Shown here piece after piece: positions 1-5,423 of a stretch of DNA of 5,773 nucleotides. Both the position numbers and the translations under genes were made by a program. Below the pieces are notes generated by a model. The model searched no databases. It saw only the letters and a list, made by a program, of their open reading frames with translations, and was not told where the DNA came from. The stretch's first letter is position 1. Each line of letters starts with the position of its first letter. The stretch is from Chloroflexota bacterium (GTDB taxonomy: Bacteria; Chloroflexota; Dehalococcoidia; Lucifugimonadales; Lucifugimonadaceae), in contig PBRL01000030.1 in NCBI GenBank assembly GCA_002725925.1, positions 65,104 through 70,876 of the forward strand, given 5' to 3'.

Positions 1-567
1 TTGGAGTGTTGTTTGGTCGAGTTCGAACAAAACGATTTAGGTCTCGTCGACTATTTGCATTGTGAATCAATTGGCGAACCTGGTCAGAGGACTTTTAATA
101 TCACAGCCCGAAGTGATCGGGGTGAAGTTATTGTTTGGATGGAAAAAGAGCAACTTTTTCAGGTTGGGATTTCACTGAAGCAGTTTTTGGCCACCCGTCA
201 AACTCCTTCCAACCCGTCTGCGTTTGATGCTCCTGTTATCGAGACGCAAGTCCCAGTACACGTGGAGTTTAAGACTGGCGAAATGTCACTTCGACATGAT
301 TCTGAATCAGATGTTTTTACCATAGTCGCCAGTGATGACAATAACGAAAAATCAGATGATGATCCCAGACTAGAGGTCAGCTTCAGCTTCAAGCGACCTC
401 AAGCTGACGAAATCTCTAAAAAATCTATAGACGTCGTGGCTGCGGGAAGAAAGCCATGTCCATTGTGTACGGCACCATTAGATCCTCGTGCCGATCATTT
501 TTGTGTCAAGGTCAATGGATACAATCCTACTGAAAATCCAATCAACGAAGAACCTCGTGAAAAGTAA
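1..567 (+). CDS. DUF3090 family protein, start possibly upstream of the window
   Basis: A conserved protein of unknown biochemical role, 188 residues if translation starts at the TTG at position 1. The family signature G-E-P-G-Q-R-T-F is at residues 25-32, followed by a run with M-E-K-E-Q (residues 47-51) where the family has a similar 'EKEQ' segment. The C-terminus has C153-x2-C156-x9-H166-x-C168 followed by N-G-Y, a zinc-ribbon-like tail typical of the family. Between them lies an acidic, low-conservation stretch (about 100-122). Known members are roughly 180-200 residues, so the protein is nearly or fully complete. The frame is open to the window edge, however, and no ribosome site can be seen, so the true start could be upstream or at the TTG at 13. 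Its 3' end overlaps the SCO1664-type gene, which is its usual partner in Actinobacteria. Family assignment is confident; function is unknown. Confidence 0.87.
   Translation: MECCLVEFEQNDLGLVDYLHCESIGEPGQRTFNITARSDRGEVIVWMEKEQLFQVGISLKQFLATRQTPSNPSAFDAPVIETQVPVHVEFKTGEMSLRHDSESDVFTIVASDDNNEKSDDDPRLEVSFSFKRPQADEISKKSIDVVAAGRKPCPLCTAPLDPRADHFCVKVNGYNPTENPINEEPREK
373..408 (+). repeat. overlapping inverted repeats within the DUF3090 gene
   Basis: Bases 373-383 can pair with 391-400: six pairs, one bulged A at 379, then four pairs, closing a 7-nt loop. A competing perfect 8-bp stem pairs 376-383 with 401-408. The two stems share the left arm and are mutually exclusive. Neither is followed by a T run, so this is not a simple terminator. 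The stretch encodes an ordinary part of the protein (about residues 125-136), so the repeat may be coincidental. Confidence 0.5.
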
Positions 568-1393
568 GTCCGAAAGCGAATCCATATCCTGTGGAGACGA
601 TGAAAAAATCCTTCTCGAAAAACTCTCTCAGTGGACTATTTCAGGGATTGGATTGCATCCTGGTGGCTCCAATTACGTTTTCGTTGTTCGCTTAACCGAT
701 CCTGAAAAAGGAGAAGAACTTCGAATATCTCCAGGGGAGGATGAAGGATCATCGATTTATGCAATATATAAACCTCAAACCGGTGAACGGCCGTTAAGGG
801 ATTTTACGAGTGGGACTTTACACCTAAGAGAGAGAGCAGCGTATCTCGTTTCTCGTGAACTAGGATGGCCTAGAATCCCACCAACGGTGATTCGTTCGGG
901 ACCGCACGGTGAGGGAAGCGTTCAACTTTTTATAGACGCCAAGAAGTCACAGGCAAACTCTGAAAATTATGATTCTTCAGGAATCCAAGTTGAAAATTAC
1001 TTTTCATTGAAGGAAAAGCGGCTACACGATTTTCGCGATATAGCAATGTTTGACACCCTCATTCACAATGCCGATCGTAAAGGAGGTTCGTGCATCCTTT
1101 CACCTGATGGCTGCTTGTGGGCAATCGATCATGGATTAACGTTCAATTATTCAGCGCGTCGGCGAACTGTCATGTTCGAATTCAATGGTTCCGAATATTC
1201 GCTGAAGTTACTAAAAGATATAGAGTCATTAATTGTTGCCCTCGGGATTCATTCTCGCCTTTATATGGAATTAGCCGAACTATTGGGGCCGGTGGAGATA
1301 CGTGATCTAATGGATCGCGCAATAGAAATGATCCACAATGCTCGCTACCCGGATTTAGATCCGGAAATCAACGTCCCTTGGCCTATGATTTAG
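515..1393 (+). CDS. SCO1664 family kinase-like protein
   Basis: A kinase-like protein of unknown substrate related to the PI3/PI4-kinase/HipA-type fold, 292 residues from the ATG at 515. It has the family's ordered motifs (numbered from that ATG): a beta-rich N-terminus, Y-K-P-x-x-G-E-R-P around Lys86 (probable ATP-contacting Lys), G-T-L-x-x-R-E-x-A-A-Y near 100-110, G-W-P-x-I-P-P-T-V near 117-125, G-P-H-G-x-G-x-V-Q-L-F near 129-139, H-N-A-D-R-K-G-G at 184-191 (catalytic-loop-like) and I-D-H-G at 204-207 (equivalent of the metal-binding D-F-G). All look intact, suggesting an active phosphotransferase. A hydrophilic insert lies at about 142-170. The start is uncertain. An upstream GTG at 488 is possible. 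ATG 515 has AAGG at 508-511, closer than ideal. GTG at 557 would cut the overlap with DUF3090 from 53 to 11 nt and still precede all conserved sequence. It is cytoplasmic, with no signal or membrane segment. Confidence 0.87.
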   Translation: MDTILLKIQSTKNLVKSKSESESISCGDDEKILLEKLSQWTISGIGLHPGGSNYVFVVRLTDPEKGEELRISPGEDEGSSIYAIYKPQTGERPLRDFTSGTLHLRERAAYLVSRELGWPRIPPTVIRSGPHGEGSVQLFIDAKKSQANSENYDSSGIQVENYFSLKEKRLHDFRDIAMFDTLIHNADRKGGSCILSPDGCLWAIDHGLTFNYSARRRTVMFEFNGSEYSLKLLKDIESLIVALGIHSRLYMELAELLGPVEIRDLMDRAIEMIHNARYPDLDPEINVPWPMI

Positions 1394-1409
1394 CGTCTAA
1401 ATAATATTT

Positions 1410-2639
1410 ATGGTCCTTTCTCTGTCCAAACAAGATGTCAAACGTATAGCTATCCGGGCCCAAGGGCTTGATCACAATCGTGTTGCTACATCCAAGGCTA
1501 ATGATGCCTGTAAGTGCCCGAAGATAGTAACTACAGGAGATCTCCGTCGTTCAATTCTTGCAATGGGACTACTTCAGATCGATGCTGTCAATGTGTGTGT
1601 ACGTTCCCACTACATGCCACTTTTTTCCAGGCTAGGGATCTACCAACGAGAACTTTTGGATGAACTTGCTTATAAAGATAAAGAAATTTTTGAAACTTGG
1701 GCTCACGCAGCCTGTTTTGTGCCGGTGGAGCACCATTTGCTTTTTCGTCAAAGAATGGCCCAGCAGAAGCCGAGGCCATTGGTTGAAAAACTGAAAAAAG
1801 AACGCCCCGGTTATTTGGAAGACGTTCTATCACAGGTTGCGAGTCGAGGACAGTTGAGCGCATCAGAGTTGGAGGGATCTGGTAAACGCAGTGGCTCATG
1901 GTGGGGTTATCAGGATGGCAAGATCGCAGCTGAATGGCATTTTTCGCTTGGCAATTTCTCGATAGGTGAAAGACATAACTTTACCCGTTACTATGATTTA
2001 ACAGAACGGGTAATCCCATCTGAACACTTATATAGTGTGACGCCCTCAGTGAGAGACTCAAATCGTGAGATGATGCGGCTGGCGATCAAAGCGCATGGCG
2101 TTGGCTCCACAAGGGATTTTGGAAACTACTATCACCTGAAAGACGATAGTGCCTTGACGGCGATTAATGAATTGCTAGAAGAAGGCAGTATTCAGCGAGT
2201 AAGAATTGAAGGGTGGCCAAATGGGATCGACACTTTCGCTGCGAAAGAAAATATCTCTTCGCAGCCGACTGATGCACGCGCTCTTCTAACTCCCTTCGAC
2301 CCGCTAGTATGGAATCGGAGTCGGATAGAAAGAATATTCGATTTTTTGTACCGTATAGAGATTTACGTACCCGAGCAAAAACGACAATACGGCTATTATG
2401 TCTATCCGTTCTTACTTGGGGAAGATTTAATTGCCAGAGTGGATCTCAAGGCAGAGAGAAATAAAAGTGTTCTTGTCGTAAAAGGTGCTTTCGTAGAAGA
2501 CGGGTACGATCATGACCAAATAGCAGCCCCTCTTGCTGATGAATTGTTGATGATGGCTCAATGGCTGGGTTTGGAACGCGTCGGTACCGGTGCTAAGGGT
2601 AATCTGATGCAATCCCTCAGGGCAGCTCTCATAATTTGA
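1410..2639 (+). CDS. YcaQ/AlkZ-type winged-helix DNA glycosylase (HTH_42 family)
   Basis: A 409-residue protein of the family whose characterised members (E. coli YcaQ/AlkX, Streptomyces AlkZ) excise bulky alkylated bases and unhook DNA interstrand crosslinks; the length matches E. coli YcaQ. The catalytic segment L-L-Q56-I57-D58-A-V-N is intact and of the Q-hydrophobic-D type, as in YcaQ, rather than the Q-x-Q type of AlkZ. Other family landmarks are H-Y-M-P-L-F-S-R-L-G (67-76), W-A-H-A-A (97-101), the winged-helix stretch ending Y-Y-D-L-T-E-R-V-I-P (194-203), L-L-T-P-F-D-P-L-V-W-N-R (292-303), R-I-E-I-Y-V-P (315-321), G-Y-Y-V-Y-P-F-L-L-G (328-337) and A-R-V-D-L-K (342-347). The ATG lies 16 nt after the kinase-like gene without a Shine-Dalgarno sequence, so it is probably translated in an operon with it. 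Substrate range cannot be read from sequence; some relatives protect against self-made genotoxins. Confidence 0.9.
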   Translation: MVLSLSKQDVKRIAIRAQGLDHNRVATSKANDACKCPKIVTTGDLRRSILAMGLLQIDAVNVCVRSHYMPLFSRLGIYQRELLDELAYKDKEIFETWAHAACFVPVEHHLLFRQRMAQQKPRPLVEKLKKERPGYLEDVLSQVASRGQLSASELEGSGKRSGSWWGYQDGKIAAEWHFSLGNFSIGERHNFTRYYDLTERVIPSEHLYSVTPSVRDSNREMMRLAIKAHGVGSTRDFGNYYHLKDDSALTAINELLEEGSIQRVRIEGWPNGIDTFAAKENISSQPTDARALLTPFDPLVWNRSRIERIFDFLYRIEIYVPEQKRQYGYYVYPFLLGEDLIARVDLKAERNKSVLVVKGAFVEDGYDHDQIAAPLADELLMMAQWLGLERVGTGAKGNLMQSLRAALII

Positions 2640-2675
2640 GTTTTGGGTCGGCGTGAGAGCTCGTTTGTCTGAACT

Positions 2676-2697
2676 AAAAAATACCTCTGGCGAGTAT
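2676..2697 (-). terminator. weak intrinsic terminator candidate for the IMPase-family gene
   Basis: Read on the minus strand, bases 2697-2681 form a short stem (GAGTAT arm at 2692-2697 with ATACCTC at 2681-2687, one bulged base, 4-nt loop), immediately followed by six T residues (A run at 2676-2681 on the plus strand). It lies about 50 nt past the stop codon of the minus-strand gene, in the 108-nt gap between two convergent genes. The stem is short and AT-rich, so strength is doubtful. Confidence 0.35.
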
Positions 2698-2747
2698 ATT
2701 TAGAATAGTTAATTAGAGATTAGGTCGCACAAGGAAAGAGCGTTTTT

Positions 2748-3698
2748 TCAATAGCGGAAAAGCGTTTTGATTTTTTCGAGTACGTGTGATTGTTTTGAAT
2801 TCAGATTTGCAGCAACAAAATCGACCGTGCGAGGAGTTCCGCTCAGTATAAGACCTTTCCATTTTCTTAATTGTGTATAGGTATGGGAATCGGTCTCGTA
2901 ATTTTTCATCCACCCGTTGAAATCGCTGAATTGTCCGTGAGAGTCAAGTCGCATCACTTTGCCACCTGCCTCGTTGATCAACAAGATTCCAGCTGCAAAA
3001 TCCCAAGAACGAGCGAAGCCTGTAACAGCGTACTGCATTGATCCTTTTGCCACCATGAATTGTTCGTAGCACGCACTCCCTCCATCTCGGATTTCACCTG
3101 GATTTTCAATGAGCGGCTTTTTGATATTAAATGCCTTGGGCATCCATCTGGGGAACGATGCTAAAACACCTGTGATTGGAACTCCGCTTTCATTTGACGG
3201 GCGAACTTGTAATTTCGAATTGTCTATCCAAGTCCCGTGACCTTTTCTCGCGTGCATTAATTCGAACCCGTTATCATTCGGCCAAGGGATCCATATGGCG
3301 GCTGCAACGGTTTCGCCTCTGTATAGCGCGGCGATAGAGATGGCATAGATAGTGGATGAATTTATGTAATTTGTTGTGCCATCTATCGGGTCAACAACCC
3401 ACAACCACTCGCTAGCTTCTTGTTTTTCGTCTGGCGGATCTTCTTCTCCCAATAGCACGTGGCCAGGGCATGTTTCGGCCATTATCCTCGCGATGAGGTT
3501 TTGACTGGCTCTATCGACGTCGGTCACCAGGTCTTTTCCCGCCCGGGTCCCCTTGCTAGAAACCTCAAGAATTCCGCCGAATCGATTTGTCGCCAAGTCA
3601 CCAGCTTCCAGCGCAGCTCGAACAATGCATTGTTCGATGTGTTCAAGTTCTGAATCTGCAATACTTCGCGATTTGATTGAAACTGATGATTTAGGCAA
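2748..3698 (-). CDS. inositol monophosphatase family protein
   Basis: A Mg2+-dependent phosphatase of the IMPase/SuhB superfamily, 316 residues, cytoplasmic. Metal-site motifs are complete: K-D-L-V-T-D-V-D at 55-62, G-E-E at 84-86, W-V-V-D103-P-I-D106-G-T-T-N-Y, R-D-G-G-S-A at 204-209 and W232-D233-F-A-A-G with following E-A-G-G at 243-246. The D-P-I-D-G-T-T-N form fits inositol/histidinol phosphate phosphatases rather than CysQ-type bisphosphate nucleotidases, which usually have D-P-L-D-G-T. The exact substrate cannot be decided. The protein is somewhat long for the family (about 260-280), partly from a hydrophilic insert at about 252-280. The TTG at 3698 is chosen because an in-frame TAA lies two codons upstream, GGAG sits 10 nt before it (plus-strand 3709-3712), and the next in-frame TTG would remove most of helix 1. 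It is convergent with the glycosylase gene and divergent from htpX. Confidence 0.9.
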   Translation of the reverse strand: MPKSSVSIKSRSIADSELEHIEQCIVRAALEAGDLATNRFGGILEVSSKGTRAGKDLVTDVDRASQNLIARIMAETCPGHVLLGEEDPPDEKQEASEWLWVVDPIDGTTNYINSSTIYAISIAALYRGETVAAAIWIPWPNDNGFELMHARKGHGTWIDNSKLQVRPSNESGVPITGVLASFPRWMPKAFNIKKPLIENPGEIRDGGSACYEQFMVAKGSMQYAVTGFARSWDFAAGILLINEAGGKVMRLDSHGQFSDFNGWMKNYETDSHTYTQLRKWKGLILSGTPRTVDFVAANLNSKQSHVLEKIKTLFRY

Positions 3699-3708
3699 TC
3701 TAAGTTAA

Positions 3709-3712
3709 CTCC
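3709..3712 (-). promoter_or_regulatory. ribosome binding site supporting the TTG start of the IMPase-family gene
   Basis: GGAG on the minus strand, 10 nt before the TTG at 3698. Spacing is slightly long, but it is the only Shine-Dalgarno-like sequence here. The in-frame TAA between it and the TTG rules out an earlier start. Confidence 0.5.
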
Positions 3713-3768
3713 GACTTTATGTATTTATGTAACACAGCATTTTGTGGTGGGCATTCAATTGTTTATCG

Positions 3769-3797
3769 GTTTCAGTGTATTGACGCTCGGGTAAAAT
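3769..3797 (+). promoter_or_regulatory. possible promoter for the htpX operon
   Basis: GTTTCA (3769-3774), a 17-nt spacer, then TAAAAT (3792-3797). The -10 matches the bacterial consensus at five of six positions and the -35 at three of six. Transcription would begin about 55-60 nt before the htpX start. A TTGACG at 3780-3785 resembles a -35 box but has no good -10 at proper spacing. The 162-nt divergent region 3699-3860 should hold promoters for both genes; I saw no convincing one for the minus strand. Confidence 0.22.
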
Positions 3798-3847
3798 TCT
3801 ACGTGCAAAAATTAATGGCGATGTGTAAATATCGTTGGTGGAATAGC

Positions 3848-3853
3848 GAGAGG
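3848..3853 (+). promoter_or_regulatory. Shine-Dalgarno deciding the htpX TTG start
   Basis: GAGAGG lies 7 nt before the TTG at 3861, the clearest ribosome site in the window. It favours the TTG over the in-frame ATG 18 codons later, which would also remove the conserved N-terminal cytoplasmic segment. Confidence 0.7.
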
Positions 3854-3860
3854 AAAAATT

Positions 3861-4781
3861 TTGGACGTAACCACAACTCGGAAATTTCATAAAGATCGCG
3901 GCCTAGTAGCGCGTATGTACTTTACTTTGTTCATGCTCGGAGTCTTATATGCGATATTCACTTTGTTTCTTCTTGCAGTTGGAACTCCTTTGATGTTCGT
4001 TGTACCAATAGTTGGCGTGATGGTTGTGGTTCAGTACTATATGTCGGACAGGTTGATTCTCATGTCAACAGGGGCTAAAGAGGTTTCATCTGAACAGGCT
4101 CCTCAGTTGCATCTTATGGTGAAAACGCTCGCGGATCGTTACGAAATGCCCATGCCGAAAGTGGCGATAATAGATACCGCTGTTCCTAATGCATTCGCAA
4201 CGGGTCGAAACCCTAAAAACGCCTTGGTTGCGGTTACCGTTGGAATCCAACAGCGATTAAGTGAGCGTGAACTTCAAGCTGTGATCGGCCATGAACTTGC
4301 ACACCTTGCCAACCGTGATATGAGAATTCTGGCAATTGCCAATTTCCTTGTCACACTCACGAGTTTTCTTATGACGATGCTGTTCTGGAATATGTTGTTC
4401 GGTGGGATGGGTAGTCGTAGGAACAATGGCGGCGGTGGGATGATGATGGTCTATCTGGTGACGATTCTCGTATATTTTGTTGGTCAGTTATTAGTTCTTG
4501 CACTCACTCGATACCGAGAGTTTGGGGCGGACCATACCGGTGCAGAGATATCTGGAGACCCCGGAGCGTTGGCTGATGCTTTGGAGAAAATCAGTGGCAC
4601 GGTTGCAGGTATTCCAGATCAAGATCTTCGGAAACTGCAGACAGCTAATGCTTTCCTGATCATTCCAGCGGCTTTAAAGAGTCAAGGTTCGATGAATTTG
4701 TTTTCGACCCACCCGCCTTTGGAAGAACGTGTGCGACGGCTTCGTGATCTGGAACAGCGTATGCAGTACAGGTTGCGATAG
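3861..4781 (+). CDS. htpX: HtpX family membrane zinc metalloprotease (M48B)
   Basis: An integral-membrane endopeptidase that degrades misfolded or damaged membrane proteins, with its active site in the cytoplasm. It is 306 residues, close to E. coli HtpX (293). Hydrophobic segments at about 21-40 and 42-60 form the N-terminal hairpin; two more lie at about 158-180 and 196-217, separated by a glycine-rich loop (181-193). The zinc site is H144-E145-L-A-H148 within a V-I-G-H-E-L-A-H-L-A-N-R-D run. The third ligand is probably E220 in Y-R-E-F-G-A-D-H-T-G-A. The conserved S-T-H-P-P-L-E-E-R-V-R-R-L is at 282-294. The V-P-N-A-F-A-T-G stretch (108-115) is also typical. All catalytic features are intact. 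It is the first gene of an operon, with PspAB starting 2 nt after its stop, an arrangement also known in Actinobacteria. Confidence 0.95.
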   Translation: MDVTTTRKFHKDRGLVARMYFTLFMLGVLYAIFTLFLLAVGTPLMFVVPIVGVMVVVQYYMSDRLILMSTGAKEVSSEQAPQLHLMVKTLADRYEMPMPKVAIIDTAVPNAFATGRNPKNALVAVTVGIQQRLSERELQAVIGHELAHLANRDMRILAIANFLVTLTSFLMTMLFWNMLFGGMGSRRNNGGGGMMMVYLVTILVYFVGQLLVLALTRYREFGADHTGAEISGDPGALADALEKISGTVAGIPDQDLRKLQTANAFLIIPAALKSQGSMNLFSTHPPLEERVRRLRDLEQRMQYRLR

Positions 4782-4783
4782 AT

Positions 4784-5380
4784 ATGGGCTGGTTTAGCGG
4801 TACTAAAGCTCCCAAGGATCACTGGTCAGCAATGTCGAGTGTGACCCGAGTAGAGGCAAAACTTCAAGAACTTGGTGAGATCACCCCGTCTAGGCGCGCA
4901 GGGGTGATCTATCGAAACAGTGATGAAATCGCTTTTCTGAGCAATATCGAAACTGAGTTGAAAACGGCGTTGCATGTCGGTGAAGGTGCCACCAAAACAG
5001 CTTTTAACATCAAAGATGATGATCGGGGAATGAGATGGGTCGTACTGGAAGATGGGAACTTCAACGATCTCGTTTCTAGTGTGTACACGGTTGGCAACGC
5101 TATCGGTCTCAATTCCGGCCTAGATAATCTTCTGGCTGCTGTTTTTGAGTTGTATTTCACCGGCGAGGTAGAGGATAGAACGTATCGCTCAGGGTTGCGG
5201 ACATATTGGATATATCGGTATGACCGTAAGGCGTTTTACCCTTTTGTCCCAACAGGTGATAAAGAAGGGGACCGTGACCGGCCAACTGAGACGAGATTGG
5301 GTTACGATCTGCGCAAGCACGGTCTTATTGTCGAGAGATCACTTACCGAGTGGATGGGTTTATGGGGGATCCCGTTTTAA
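4784..5380 (+). CDS. pspAB: PspA-associated protein PspAB
   Basis: A 198-residue soluble protein resembling PspAB, an accessory protein of the phage-shock (PspA) envelope-stress response in Actinobacteria and relatives; its molecular role is not established. Supporting features are the M-G-W-F start, an N-terminal segment with R-A-G-V-I-Y-R at about 38-44, the central M-R-W-V-V-L-E-D-G-N-F-N-D-L-V (about 83-97) where the family reads similarly, Y-R-Y-D-x-K-A-F-Y-P-F-V-P near 145-157, an R-D-R-P-T-E-T-R-L stretch and a W-x-x-x-W-G-I-P-F terminus. There is no signal peptide or membrane segment. The ATG is 2 nt past the htpX stop with only a weak AGG about 11 nt upstream, so translation is probably coupled to htpX. 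No PspA or PspAA gene is in the window. The assignment rests on recognised motifs and the htpX linkage. Confidence 0.8.
   Translation: MGWFSGTKAPKDHWSAMSSVTRVEAKLQELGEITPSRRAGVIYRNSDEIAFLSNIETELKTALHVGEGATKTAFNIKDDDRGMRWVVLEDGNFNDLVSSVYTVGNAIGLNSGLDNLLAAVFELYFTGEVEDRTYRSGLRTYWIYRYDRKAFYPFVPTGDKEGDRDRPTETRLGYDLRKHGLIVERSLTEWMGLWGIPF
4878..4910 (+). repeat. perfect 10-bp inverted repeat inside pspAB
   Basis: AGATCACCCC at 4878-4887 is exactly repeated in reverse complement at 4901-4910, with a 13-nt loop. The left arm also overlaps a short near-palindrome (GGTGA 4874-4878 with TCACC 4881-4885), giving two competing folds. It lies about 95 nt into the gene. There is no T run after it, so it does not look like an intrinsic terminator. 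Confidence 0.55.
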
Positions 5381-5423
5381 CACAAATGCCTAATTTTTTA
5401 TCGATGACAGCAATCGAATTTTG

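Noticed and set aside
1349..1364. Perfect 6-bp hairpin (CCGGAT/ATCCGG, 4-nt loop) near the end of the kinase-like gene as a terminator
   Set aside because: It lies before the stop codon, lacks a T run, and the next gene starts 16 nt after the stop. It most likely reflects the coding of P-D-L-D-P.
1588..1899. Minus-strand open frame of 103 codons
   Set aside because: It is antisense to a conserved region of the DNA glycosylase, so it is a shadow of that gene.
2741..2777. Repeated AGCGTTTT/TTTTTTC pattern at the end of the IMPase-family gene
   Set aside because: Short, AT-rich and inside the C-terminal coding sequence; not a convincing repeat or terminator.
3780..3785. TTGACG as the -35 box of the htpX promoter
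   Set aside because: No acceptable -10 hexamer lies 16-18 nt downstream; the TAAAAT is only 6 nt away.
5401..5423. Small hairpin (TCGAT/ATCGA) and T-rich tail between pspAB and the amidotransferase-like gene as a terminator
   Set aside because: The stem is only 5 bp with a 7-nt loop and runs straight into the next start codon; too weak to call.
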